Origin: Chara braunii
Lineage: Eukaryota; Streptophyta; Charophyceae; Charales; Characeae
Direction of reading: 5' to 3'
Length of the DNA: 22,917 nucleotides
Assembly: GCA_003427395.1 (NCBI GenBank)
Contig: BFEA01000241.1
Span: forward strand, 1,270,916 to 1,293,832
Every line of letters starts with the position of its first letter. The stretch's first letter is position 1. The translations under genes were made by a program, and so were the position numbers. Shown here in pieces: positions 7,501 to 17,661 of this stretch. The notes beneath the pieces were generated by a model that was not told the origin of the DNA, ran no database searches, and saw only the letters and a list, made by a program, of their open reading frames with translations.

Positions 7501-8030
7501 TTGTTTGCTGAGCTGCTTAGAGCAGAGATTTGATCCAATGCCAAGCCGGCTTTGTTTGGTACAGAGATGAATTTCGTATGTCTTCCCTTCAGACCCGTGT
7601 CTCTCTGTGTGCCAGTGCCTGGTTAGCTCTTTTTATCGCAGAGTCCGACTCCATTTGTCTTTCCTCCAATCCCAATCCCTCCCTCACCTTTTCTCTCTGT
7701 AAGCCTGCCTGCGTTTGTTTGCCTCTCCTGCGAAAATGAATGGTGGTCATCGCACACAGAAGAACACGAAAAGAACCTTGCTGATCATCGGAGCGCAAAC
7801 TCATGCAACAGGGACAAAAGCGCCAAACGGAGCGCAAACTGAAGCATTAGCGTCATTCGAACTGAGCTAGAATTACTTTTTAGAAATCTATTTTTATAAT
7901 CATTATTTTTTATTTAGCTATTTTTATTATTAATACGGAAACAACGCCAAAGTTCAGAATTTTTTTACCGCTCACTACCTTCACATTGTCCCCTCATGCA
8001 AATGGAAATGGTTACATTCTCATGATCATG
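7501..8030. other. No gene seen; AT-rich second half
   Basis: Pyrimidine-rich sequence passes into an AT-rich patch (about 7870-7965). I see no recognisable domain, RNA gene or terminal repeat. Confidence 0.5.
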
Positions 8031-8039
8031 TCTCCGGAT

Positions 8040-8735
8040 CAAATTGATCAAATTGATCATGAGCAGACGGACCAAATTGCTCATGAGAATAAGGCGGAAA
8101 TTGATGAATCAGATGCGGATAAGGATGAAATTGATAGGAAGAACAATGGTCAAATTGATAATTAGGATAGGGATGAAATTGATGATAAAATTGAGATTGA
8201 TGACAAGGATAAGAATCAAATGGATGATGATGTGATAAAAGGATACGGATGAAATTGATGATGAGGATTCGGATGAAATTGATGACGAGGATAAGGATGA
8301 AATCGATGACAAGGACGGAATTGATGATGAGGATAAGGATCAAATCAATGAATCAGATGAGGATAAGGGGGTCAAATTGATGATAAGGACATATAAGAGC
8401 AATGATGAAATTGATGATGAAGATAAGGATGAAATTGACGATAATATTGAAATTGATGATGAGGATCAGGATCAAATTGATGAGGAGCATACTGATCAAA
8501 TAGATGATGAGGATACCGATCAAATCGATGATGAGGATACCAATCAAATCGATGACGAGGATACGGATCACATCGATGAATCAGATGAGGGTAAGGGTCA
8601 AATTGGTGATAAGGAGATGAGGACAACGATGAAATTGACGATGAGGATAAGGATGAAATTGAAGAATGAGAATTAAGGATGAAATTGATGACGAGGACAC
8701 GAATCAATTCGAAATTGATGATGAGAAGATACGAC
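8040..8735 (+). repeat. 24-bp acidic-coding minisatellite (EIDDEDKD type)
   Basis: About 700 bp are made of variants of GAAATTGATGATGAGGATAA GGAT. In one plus frame (8377-8676) the unit reads EIDDEDKD / QIDDEDTD; elsewhere indels shift the frame so that it reads as Met/Arg/Ile-rich. The best-preserved units lie at 8476-8572. Variation is mostly single-base. With no start, no flanking domain and many frame changes I treat it as a minisatellite, although an origin from a coding acidic repeat is possible. Confidence 0.8.
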
Positions 8736-8750
8736 CTGTTTGACCACACA

Positions 8751-8960
8751 CCTTCAGAAGAATTTTGTGATTCGTAGGCGTTGCCACAACTTCACCTGAG
8801 CTGGCTTTCCCAGAAAAAAAATTGGCCAGGCCCTACACCTTCCGGGCCTGCACTAAGGGCGGCTATTCCTTCTTGCCGCGTGACTGAGATGAGAGGCCCA
8901 TGAGGTCTCACATAGGAAAATGTTCGCTCGTAGATGCAGTTCTGTTGAGAAAGCATTTCT
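8751..8960. other. No gene seen
   Basis: A short unique stretch between two tandem arrays, with no coding or structural feature that I can support. Confidence 0.4.
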
Positions 8961-9206
8961 CGTGTGCAGAGAGTTGACTGAGAGTTAACTTTGAGAGTTG
9001 ACTTGGACAGTTGACTTGGACAGTTGACTTGGAGAGTTGACTTGGAGAGTTCAGATTGCCTCTTGAGACGTGACCTCTTTCAGCAGAAATATCCACATTG
9101 TCTCGTCAAAGTTCCGTCCAATGGCATTCATTCTTGTGCGTGAGAGTTGACTCTGAGTTACAACCGCCTCTTCACTTTCTCTCAGATATCCACATCCCAT
9201 ACCGAG
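8960..9206. repeat. 13-bp tandem repeats within a diverged duplication of about 170 bp
   Basis: Four exact-length 13-bp units AGTTGACTTGGAC/G occupy 8996-9047; degenerate units precede them (AGTTGACTGAG, AGTTAACTTTGAG). The wider area is loosely duplicated: GTGCAGAGAGTTGACT (8963) matches GTGCGTGAGAGTTGACT (9135), and TGCCTCTTGAGAC..ATATCCACAT (9057-9097) matches CGCCTCTTCACTT..ATATCCACAT (9164-9196). No gene is supported. Confidence 0.7.
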
Positions 9207-9455
9207 CACACACGCGCACATGAAGTTTGAAACGTGTCGTCCTCTCTGAGCAACATACACTGCATTAGATGGCTGAGATGGGCCACATCAAAAAAAGAAC
9301 AAAGCCATACAAAGAGAATGATCAGCTTCAACGCATCAACTCCAAATAGCAAAAAAGGGTATTTATTGCCTTTGTTCACTCGTGCATTTGTCCGTTCATC
9401 CGTTTGTTCGGCCATGTGAGAAAGATGGGCACCATCAGGGAAGGGCTGCTATCGT
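9207..9455. other. No gene seen
   Basis: Short frames without recognisable motifs. Confidence 0.4.
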
Positions 9456-9673
<218 letters not shown>

Positions 9674-9689
9674 TGTAGGTTCTATGGTT

Positions 9690-10080
9690 GTTTTAGATCC
9701 ACTGAGCCTTGGAATTGGCATGATGGACACAACGAGCTTCATGGAGCACTTCATGGTGCAGATCTCAGTTGTGCAGGTCGATCTGGTCCAACAGCCATTA
9801 GTTCTATGCATTTGATTTCCTCAGCCCGCCTACATTTGCTCCAACATAAAGCCCGATTGCTGGATGTAAAAGGAGGATCATGGTAATTCTGACGTATTGC
9901 TAGATGCAGAAGTCCAAGGAGGCTTCGTGTGAGCATGTACCACCATCTCTCTCTCTCTCTCTCTGCATTTGTGTCTGTGTCTGTCCGTGTACCGCTGGCC
10001 CTTCCCAGCAGATGGTGTACCTGTGTGCTTTGGTCTGTCATCAAAACCACCACTTCTTCACCAGATGAGTAGATCCAAAA
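9690..10080. other. Flank left of the retrotransposon; no gene seen
   Basis: It contains a short (CT)n run near 9946-9964 and otherwise unique sequence. No coding frame has a recognisable domain. Confidence 0.4.
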
Positions 10081-10082
10081 TT

Positions 10083-10087
<5 letters not shown>

Positions 10088-10120
<33 letters not shown>
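10088..10120. repeat. (CT)n microsatellite, left part of the retrotransposon target
   Basis: A pure CT run ends one base before the left LTR. A matching CT run starts directly after the right LTR (21715). The two are best read as one microsatellite split by the insertion. Confidence 0.8.
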
Positions 10121-10121
<1 letters not shown>

Positions 10122-10124
<3 letters not shown>

Positions 10125-11482
10125 TACATGCCCAGTTGGGCGATGTACATAATAAACCGAGGATCCACAATGTGATAAAAAGGACTGAATGGACAATGCA
10201 GTGCAAGTGAAATCTCAACAAGCAGTGTACATTCTGATACATACAAGAATGGTGCTTTATAGAGCAGTGGAAGACTTAGATACAAGTCCTGACCTGACCG
10301 AGACTGACCTCAATCATGTAGTGTCAGACAGCGCAGCAGAATGCTAGAATACCAATGGCTAGCCCAATCAATGTTGCAGCGCAGGCCAAACATACATCAT
10401 CCTCATCACAAGGTGTGAAGGGACCTGGCGCTATACACAGGAAGAAGGCGCAAGGCCCAGATCATGCACAGACGAAGAGGAGGGTAACAGACGAAGAAGA
10501 GGGGAGAGATGGGAGTGTCGTCAGCACCAAGTCTTTGTTACCAGTCACAAATTTTCCCTCGTCAAAATGACTGAAGCCCAAATGTCGAGTCTGGATCCAA
10601 ATGTCACCAAGCTCTCTCTTTCTCTCGTAGTCTGCTGATGCAGAGAAGTCAGGTAGCGAGAGGGTGAGAGGGAGATGGTGGACTGAGAAGAGGAAGAAGA
10701 ACTCTCTCTCTCTCATATGCCAGGTACTAACCTGTGAAGATGGCGCTGTGCTGCAGGTACCTCGAAGGCGAAGCTGGAGCTATGGCACTGCACGTAAGAA
10801 TCCCTGGCCTCCGCCCAATCTCTCTCTCTCTAGTACTACTCTAGCTCCTACGGCGCCCAGCGCTGAAGACTACTGCTAACGCTACTAGCGCCCAGCGCTG
10901 AAGACTACTGCTAGCGCTACAACTACTCCTGTAGCGCTCCTCCAGAGTGCTGCTGCCGAATCCTGAAGACTACCTCCTGGTTCCTGAACTGCACGTGAAG
11001 TGCCTGGGAAGTACCTAGGAACTACCTGCAGCCTGCAGGGCGGGCCAGTCTTATATAGTGCTGGCCCATCCAGGAGGTTGCTCTTGCCAATGCCAAAACG
11101 TGCCAGACCCTGGGGTTGAAGCTCAAACAAAGGTTGTCTTGAAAATAGGCCAAAAATGGCCTGAGCTAAAACCCTGGTCTGGTGCCTGAGTTTCAGGGCA
11201 GGTCGATCTTATGAGGGTCTGAAAATGGCCCTCAGTTTCAGGCTGAAATGACTCAGGGCCGGANGGTCTGAAAATGGCCCTCAGTTTCAGGCTGAAATGA
11301 CTCAGGGCCGGAAAGGCCCTGATTTAGCCTGAAACGACACAGGGCCTGTAGGCCCTTGTGTTCAGGCTTTCAGGCAGAAACAACATGGGGCCTGTAGGCC
11401 CTTGTTTTCAGGCTTTTGGCCTGAAAACGTCACGGGCCTGAAAAGTGGCCCGTGCAGCCTATTGCAGGCGCAGCAGGTAACC
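10122..11482 (-). repeat. 3' LTR of the chromovirus
   Basis: Its left end reads TGTTACATGCCC on the plus strand and its right end GGTAACC, next to the polypurine tract. On the minus strand it has a good TATA box, CACTATATAAGAC (TATATAA is the complement of 11051-11057). A 35-bp unit starting GCGCCCAGCGCTGAAGACTA occurs twice from 10853. The part near the right end (about 11150-11455) consists of repeated GGCCCT/AGGGCC-containing blocks. Over 10122-10270 it differs from the other LTR at 5 of 149 positions. A single N at 11264 lies between two identical 48-bp stretches and probably marks an unmerged contig overlap. Confidence 0.92.
11051..11057 (-). promoter_or_regulatory. TATA box of the 3' LTR promoter
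   Basis: TATATAA on the minus strand in the context CAGCACTATATAAGACTGG. The matching place in the 5' LTR (about 21298-21310) reads CTACAGAAG and is not a TATA box. Confidence 0.7.
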
Positions 11483-11496
11483 CCCCCCCCCCTCTT
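11481..11496 (-). promoter_or_regulatory. Polypurine tract
   Basis: On the minus strand the pol stop (TAA, 11495-11497) runs straight into AAGAG and a run of about 12 G, directly before the 3' LTR. This is the position and composition expected for the plus-strand primer of an LTR element. One or two of the G may belong to the LTR end, which has changed from TGTTAC to GGTTAC. Confidence 0.8.
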
Positions 11497-12303
11497 ATGA
11501 AGTCAAGCCGGGGCGAGGGCGAAGCTGATGATCTGAAGGTGGAACGTGGATCCGGGTGCGACGTGGAGCCAAAGATACCGGCTTGCCTTGCATCTTGCGT
11601 TCGTAGCGTGCGAGAACATCAGGAGCTATTGCTTGGAGTTCCGCACGGGTTAACCAACGGTCAGCTTTGTGAGTGCAGTACGCAAAGTGTACCAAGTACT
11701 TGGTTGGCCTGTTGCCGTAGCGTCGCTGGGAGATGATGTTGCCGACCTCTTGAAAAACGTCCATAGAGGGTGGGTCTTGCGATCGTAGCCCGGGAAAATC
11801 GTCATGTTCCGCGTGTAAAAAGCCAACTTGGAGCAATGAAAGACTGGATAGACGGGCAAGTGGGCGGGCACCTGAATGGTGAAAGAAGGTCCTTCCGGTG
11901 CATCCCCAGCAGGTGCCATGATCGGCCAGGGCCCCATCCATTTCGGGAGGAGCTTGCGAGAGATATCTTGTTCAAGGCTGAATTCCACGGCGGAAACCCA
12001 AACGAGATCGCCGACGCGGAATGGGCAAGGAAGACGCTGGCGATTGGCCTATTGGCTCATGCGTTGTTGCGTCTTAGACATCTGGTCGCGTGCCTTGACA
12101 AGTAGCTCTTTCATCCGGCGCAAGAAAAGAAAATGGTTGTTGCTCTCGGCCGTTCGTGGAATGATTGTGTCCACCGGAGAAGTGACCGGCGAGCGAACAG
12201 AGTGTCGTGGTCGCAGACGATTTTCTTGGGGTAACCCTTGGTTCGAATCCAACCGGCGTAAAGAACCTCGGTCAACTCCGGTGCCTTGGCATGATAGCGG
12301 CAA
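11495..12303 (-). pseudogene. Integrase C-terminal part and chromodomain (broken)
   Basis: Minus-strand frame 12303-11650 carries MKELLVKARDQMSKTQQRMSQ (written in two parts: MKELLVKARD, QMSKTQQRMSQ), a stop (TAG, 12049-12051), then FRVGDLVWVSAVEF, the GPY-like KLLPKWMGPWPI and VYPVFHCSKLAFY. These are the usual integrase C-terminal blocks. Near 11780 the meaningful frame changes to that of 11941-11495, which gives a chromodomain-like VGNIISQRRYGNRPTKYLVH plus FAYCTHKADRWLTRAEL. The aromatic YLVHF and DRW positions fit the chromodomain pattern (YLVKW..., TWE). In related elements this domain guides insertion into heterochromatin. It ends right at the polypurine tract. Confidence 0.82.
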
Positions 12304-12854
12304 GGCAAGAACATGGCGAACTTGGTGAGTCGGTCGACCACCATGAGAATCCCATCCACACCGGTCTTGTGATTGGGGAACAACTCGTTAATGTCCATGG
12401 CAATCGCTTCCCTTCGGCGCAAGGGGACTGGTAACGGTCGCAACTCGCCGTACGAACGATGGTTGCGGGATTTGCAACGTTGGCAAACCTCGCATGACTC
12501 GCAATAGCGTGTGATGTCGTCAAGAAGGCTGGCGGGAGCATCGTGGAACTCGCCAAGAAGCCGTGTACGCAAATGAGAGTCACTCGGTACGCAAAGAAGG
12601 TCCTTCCCCCGAGTGTGGACAAGCAAGTACCCCTCTTGGATCCGGTAGTGAGAAGGCACCAAATTAGGAGAGGAGCAATTCGCATACTTGTCGCGAAACT
12701 CGGGGTCGGCTTGGTAGCCGCGTATCAAGCTGTCCCGCAGGTCGTCGCCGATCTCGAAGGTCGAGTAGACTGCGGTACAATGATCCGAACACCGTGAAAG
12801 AGCATCCGCAAAACGGTTCGACTTCCCATGAATATGATCGGGAAAGAAGTCAAA
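12111..12854 (-). pseudogene. Integrase zinc-binding and catalytic part (two deletions)
   Basis: After the RNase H stop the same frame continues with FADALSR-type linker sequence and then integrase. EFHDAP and CESCEVCQRC belong to the HHCC zinc domain, but the usual GHxG segment between them is absent; HDAPAS joins directly to LLDDITRYCESC. The catalytic core keeps its first Asp in AIAMDINELFP and the second in IVCDHDTLF. The stretch with the third acidic residue (the usual YHPQTDGQTE region and about 130 residues around it) is missing: the frame goes from CDHDTLFARRSLL to unrelated residues and stops at 12111. The enzyme cannot be active. The lost residues are stated from knowledge of the family. 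Confidence 0.85.
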
Positions 12855-13214
12855 TTAGTCGATGAAAGCCATCCATCGGGCGATGGTGCTATTGGCAGTG
12901 CCTTGGGTCTTGTAGAAGACCAATGGATTGTTGTCCGTTACCCATCGGATTTGGCTTCGACCAAGGAGGAAGTGCCGCCACCTCTCGAGCGTGTGGACGA
13001 AGGCGAGGAGCTCCTTCTTGCGTGCATCATCAATGGAGTGCATGATGGGCACTTCCTTGCTGAAGCACTCGATCGGGTGCCAGTCCACAGCATCGTGTTG
13101 TTCGAGGACGGCACCAATGCCACAGCTAGACCCATCGGTAGTGACGTGCGTAGGCACTAGCAGGTCGTAGATGTGCAAGACCTCCGCAGATAATAACGCG
13201 GCTTTGAGAGCCAA
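12855..13214 (-). pseudogene. RNase H domain of pol
   Basis: The frame reads FLALKAALLSAEVLHIYD, the usual RT-to-RNase H junction. Catalytic acidic residues appear in VTTDGSSCGIGAVLEQ (D27 of this segment), ARKKELLAFVHTLERWRHFL (E68) and WVTDNNPLVF (D94). It is out of frame with RT by one step (change near 13215-13225) and ends in TAA (12855-12857), where a sense codon is expected in -FIDxFDF-. The domain removes the RNA template during reverse transcription. Confidence 0.88.
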
Positions 13215-14146
13215 AAATGATTCCCGCGCAGCGCATCCTCTCCGAAGTCAAACAGTCGATCCTCGCATTGAAGCTTGGTCAAGTGGGCCGCGATCTTCGA
13301 AAATCCCTTGATAAAACGTTGGTAGTAGCCGGCAAGGCCAAGGAACGAATGGACATCTGTGACATTCTGCGGCTCTAGCCACTCTTGGATGGCTTGGATC
13401 TTGTCCGATAGCGGATTGATGCCCTCCGCTGTGGCAAAATGGCCCAAGTATTCCAGCTCTTGCCGGACAAATTCGCACTTGTCGCAGTTGGCCTTGTACT
13501 TGGTGCGGCGGAGCGTCTCCAACACTCGTCGAAGGTGCTCAAGATGACCCTCCAATGACCGGCTATAGATGAAAATGTCGTCTAAGTAGACCAGCACGAA
13601 CCGGTCCAACATCGCACGAAACTCGTTGGTCATTGCCGCTTGAAAGGTCGTCGGGGCATTGGTGAGGCCAAAAGGCATAACCACCCACTCAAAATGCCTG
13701 TACCGCGTCTTGAACGCGGATTTGTAGCGATCGTTCGGTCGGATCGAAATCTGATGGTATCCCGACTTCAAATCCAACTCAGAGAAGTACTTCGCGCCGC
13801 CCAATCACTCAAGAAGATCGTCGATGCGAGGAAGAGGCCCCGCATTCTTGATGGTTTGCGCGTTGAGCTTGCCGTAGTCGATGCACAATCGTAGATCCTT
13901 GTCCTTCTTCCGTATGAAGAGAACTGACGCTCCATATGGAGAGCTACTAGGGCGAATCCAACCCTTGTCCAAGAAGTCATCGAGTTGCGCGCGGAGGACC
14001 GTAAGCTCCTCCTCGCTCATGCGGTAAATGCAACCTTTCGACGACACGGCACCGGCCTCAAGAATGATCACGTGAGAGATTGGCCGATCCGGCACCACAC
14101 CGGTAGGTGACTCGAAGATGTCGGTGAACTCGTTAAGCAACCGCAC
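13157..14146 (-). pseudogene. Reverse transcriptase domain of pol (one nonsense codon)
   Basis: The domain starts in the frame of 15001-13805 with [38 protein letters not shown] and [12 protein letters not shown]. It is cut by TGA at 13805-13807 in DDLLE*LGGAKYFSELDLKSG, where Trp is usual, and continues in the same frame with MPFGLTNAPTTFQ, the catalytic LVYLDDIFIYS (about 13565-13594) and YLGHFATAEGI, then FLGLAGYYQRFI. The core is otherwise complete. The reading frame then changes near 13220 before RNase H. Confidence 0.93.
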
Positions 14147-14334
14147 CACACAGGGGTCCGAAGACAAGTTCGTGGGTGAAGAGTCAGCTACCGCGACGGT
14201 CCGTAGTACACATAGGCCGATTTCGTCGGGCTCCTCGTAAGCACAAGTAGCCCGGAACGACTTGGCCGTTACCACTTGGCACCAAATTGAAGGGTGCGGA
14301 GGAGGAATAGTACACGACACTTCAGAGCCAAAGG

Positions 14335-14674
14335 CGTCGCGAACGGTAAGAGTCCGACGGTGGAAGTTGACCGTGTGATCCGCACTTGCAAGCCAAGGCA
14401 TTCCCAAAAAAATGTCGAAGCCCGTGTCCAAAATGTCGAATGTCACCGATTCGCATGCATGAGGTGCGAAATACACAGGGACGGACTCGATGTAACGGTC
14501 GATAAGTTGCTGCGTCCTTCCGTCCGCCAACTTGATCGCCGTCGGGTTTGCCTTCTTTCGAACTTGTGCGCCAAGGCCAACCTTTTGCATAAAGGCCTGA
14601 CTCGTAAAATTGCGAGGCGCGCCGCTATCCAACACAGTGCTGTAGGACGCTTGCCCAACTTGGATGCGGACATA
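14335..14674 (-). pseudogene. Aspartic protease domain of pol
   Basis: [20 protein letters not shown] carries the catalytic DSG (residues 125-127 of the 398-codon frame 15001-13805), followed by [10 protein letters not shown] and the [10 protein letters not shown] block that closes retropepsin-like domains (residues 195-204). Pro replaces the commoner Ser/Thr after DSGA. The retroviral-type protease would cut the Gag-Pol product. It is in frame with the first part of RT. Confidence 0.87.
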
Positions 14675-15010
14675 AAGCGGTGCGTTGTTGTCATCGTACC
14701 GGTGCTTGCGAAACTCACGGGCCACCTTGGTAACATACGCAAGGACGTCCCCCACCGCAACTTCGTCATCCGTCGATGAAGTTGGTGGTGCATAGAAGGA
14801 TAAGTACATGTGAAGATGAGCGCATAATGCTGCACATTGCGATCCCGGCAAGCGGCCCGTGCTAAGGGGAGGAAGCCTTGTGAAATCCTCGGACGTGAGC
14901 GTGTCCAATACCTCTATGTTGAACTCACGCGCCGAATCCCATAAAGAACCACTTAAAGATGACAAGTTGTAGTTGCCGAATGGAGAAGATGCCGCACACA
15001 CGTCTTGTCC

Positions 15011-16674
15011 TTGAGCATGAGTACCCAGCGTAGGAGCGAGCCGACAACATAGTCCTCAAAAGAATAAAGAAGAGTAGGACTATCGACTTCTGCATGTGCC
15101 TCGAAACGAAGGGCGGTCACCCGCGAAGTGACCGGTTCCGAAGGCGTCGAGAGTGTCGTCAACTTACTCCCGACGGTGCTCAATTTCCCGATTTGCCCTT
15201 GCCTTTCGTAGGGCAGCCAATTGTCTCGTGGAGATCGTTGTTACACCACAAACAATAACGGAATCTCGTACGTGCCTTGCATGCTTGCTCGGACAGACCG
15301 TATTGGGACCATGGGGCTGGAGTTGTTGTGTCGGAACCGGGGCTAGATGCGGTGTTTGTCTTCGTCTTGCCACGTCCTCGGCCTTTGCCCGGGCGGCCAC
15401 CATCCCGGGCGGCTGCGAGTCTGTCCCCTTCATTGGCAGACACGACCTCGCTAGTTTGGTCGATTGGCGTTACCGCCACGACCACGACCACTTTTGCCGA
15501 TGCTGATCTCTGCTCGGGCCTGTCGCAAAAGGACGGTGGAGATTCTTAGCGTCCTTGTTCGTGACAATCATCTGCGCGGCCTTGTTGAAGAGCTCCGCCG
15601 GTGTCGTCAGGGTGTCCTCAACGTGAGTCAAGGCATTGCCCAACGCCGGACACGACCTCGAGATGAAGTAGTGTTTGATGGCTTTGAAGCCCATTTGAAT
15701 GTCTGGGACGGATGTCAAGCGTTGGTACTCGACAATTTAGTCAACACTCGACAGTGTGCCTTGTTCGAAGACCATCAACTTGTTCATTGCCTTGATCTTC
15801 GGCGTCTCTACTTGGAACCGCTTATGCCACGCCGCCTTTAGATCATCCCAGTTGATCTTGGTATGCAAGTCGACAACCACCACTCCGTACTTGGACAGGA
15901 GATTTGTCCAACCATGCTTGGCGCGCGCCCCCCTAGCGGGAGTATAAGTACGCGTGATGCTTGTGCTCGTTGACGTAGTGTAGCTGCAACTTGAGTTCAA
16001 ACTTACGGAACCACGGAATCGGGTCCGTCTTCGTCGAACCGCAGAAGATCTCCTGATCATCGAACTTTGGAGTTGTCTCGTGCGATTCGGATCTCGAGTG
16101 AGTGCTGGCAGTACAGATCCGCTGCTCCAACTGTTGCGTGCTGTTTTGCTGTAACTGCACGCCGTCCTTGAGGGATCCGGCGTCAATCTCCAATGCCTCG
16201 AGGCGATCGGAAGTGTTGGAAGAGTTCCAACTCCTGGAGGCGGCTGGTGAGTTGGTCAAACACCTGATTGTGTGTCTGAACCGCATCGTCGAGGTTGTGA
16301 ATGTCCTCCTGTTGTGCAATGCACGTGGCCAGGAGGTCTGTGAGATGGGAGAGGAGTAAAGCGATCTTGTTTCCACTCTCTTCCAGCATCCCATTCTCAG
16401 CCTCGGCCTGCCAGTCCACTGGCATTGTGAGCAAAGCTCGCTCTCCGATGAATAGCTTATCGCGTCGTTGAAGTCGTTCTTCATCGGCACCCTTTGTTGC
16501 TGCCTCGTCTTGCTGGCGCTTTTATTCAATTGCCAACAGACGTGCCTTCTCGGCGTCCTCTGCCTTCTTCTTTGCTGCGGCTGCTACTGCATCCGACCGT
16601 TGCTTGGCTTCGGTAATCGGAAGCAGCATCCAGGCCTGATAGGCCTCGTCCGTTTCCCCGGACTTCTGGTCCAT
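15011..16674 (-). pseudogene. gag of the chromovirus (several frameshifts)
   Basis: A plausible start is MDQKSGETDEAYQAW at 16674. The frame has TAA at 16522-16524, then continues as MPVDWQAEAENGMLEES and a coiled-coil-like stretch; near 16215 the sense shifts to another frame (RLEALEIDAGSLKDGVQLQQ, FDDQEIFCGSTKTDPIPWFR, LKLQLHYVNEHKHHAYLYSR), and near 15940 to a third (WDDLKAAWHKRFQVETPKIK). A further stop lies at 15737-15739, before YQRLTSVPDIQMGFKAIKHY. A zinc knuckle with exact CX2CX4HX4C spacing, CLWCNNDLHETIGC, is coded near 15203-15244 in yet another frame. Gag forms the particle that packages the element's RNA. No intact frame is left. Confidence 0.85.
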
Positions 16675-16738
16675 GACGGCTGTTTGCGAGCGCAAGAGCA
16701 TAGACCAGGCCGAGAGCCTCTTGACGTGGTACTCCCTG

Positions 16739-16850
16739 CTGCTGACGTGGCACTGTTGTCGGATGACGTGTTCTGCTGATGTGTTTTGCTGACATGGCCT
16801 GCTGATGTGGTCTGCTGACATGGCCTGCTGATGTGGTCTGCTGACGTGGC
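16739..16850 (-). repeat. 13-bp tandem repeat upstream of gag
   Basis: Six consecutive 13-bp units CTGCTGAYRTGGY fill 16773-16850 exactly, alternating GATGTGGT and GACATGGC types; one more unit lies at 16739-16751, with degenerate sequence between. On the minus strand it reads HQQ/ADHISRP-like residues upstream of the proposed gag start, but 13 is not a multiple of three, so it is not a coding repeat. Confidence 0.85.
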
Positions 16851-17380
16851 AACTCACCAATGCCGCCGCAGGGGGTACCCAGAGACAGATAGAGAAGGTA
16901 AGACGAGAGGGGGGAACAACATAGGTGGGGAGGGGTGGGTGGGGATAAATCGCCCAGATAAGGAGCCACTAATCAAAAAAAAAAAAGTTTCAACTTTGCA
17001 AAAAATAATTTTCGAGAAAATAAAAATCCAGAGTTTTGCAAGTTCAGTAGGTCTCCCAACCTCCCTTGAAGTGTGAAATTATCAATGAGAAAAAAAAATT
17101 CAAACTTTCAAACTGCCAATGATTATCATGTAGTGAAAATCATAGAATTGCGAATAAGAAAAATTCCGAAAAGAAACCCAGTATTCGGACTTACTCAGAT
17201 GGGAGTATTTACAGTTTGGAAAATGGTACTGCACGAGGGATTTCCCGTACCGCTTTGAAAAAAACGGGTTTCGAAAAAAAATATTCCGAACTTCCAAATA
17301 ACGGGAAAATTGCAAAAGGAAATCGAAATTTTCGAAAAAGAGATATTCCGGATTTTCTAACAAACGAAATTTCGAATTTT

Positions 17381-17661
17381 CCTAGGCTACCAGAGTGGCC
17401 CGGGGTCACTTGCCCGGCCGGGTCAAAAATTAAAAAAATAAAAATAAACAAATTATTTTTAATTTTATTTTTTATTCCAAATTTGGCAAAGAATTTTGAC
17501 TTGACCCTGTGGCAAAAGTTGTTCATTTTATTTTTCTGCATAACATAGCTTTTTTTGTCAGATTTTTTCGATTTTTTTTTTTTTTTTTTTTGCTGGGACC
17601 TTCCCTGGTCCTTGCACAGACTGGCCACCCGGGACCCGGGCGGCCCGGCTGGTAGCCTAGG
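17381..17661. repeat. Inverted repeat CCTAGGCTACCAG / CTGGTAGCCTAGG
   Basis: A perfect 13-bp inverted pair (17381-17393 and 17649-17661), extended by ATTTTC-like sequence outside and by GC-rich GGCCCGGG / CCCGGGCGGCC inside. A direct relative, CCTAGGCTGCCAG, lies at 17791-17803. It may mark the ends of a small nested element of about 280 bp, but no target duplication is evident. Confidence 0.6.

Noticed and set aside
9751-10242. 163-codon minus-strand frame crossing the left LTR edge
   Set aside because: It runs across a (CT)n tract and a transposon boundary; no domain is visible.
11770-12328. Plus-strand frames of 111-150 codons
   Set aside because: They are antisense shadows of the integrase and chromodomain region.
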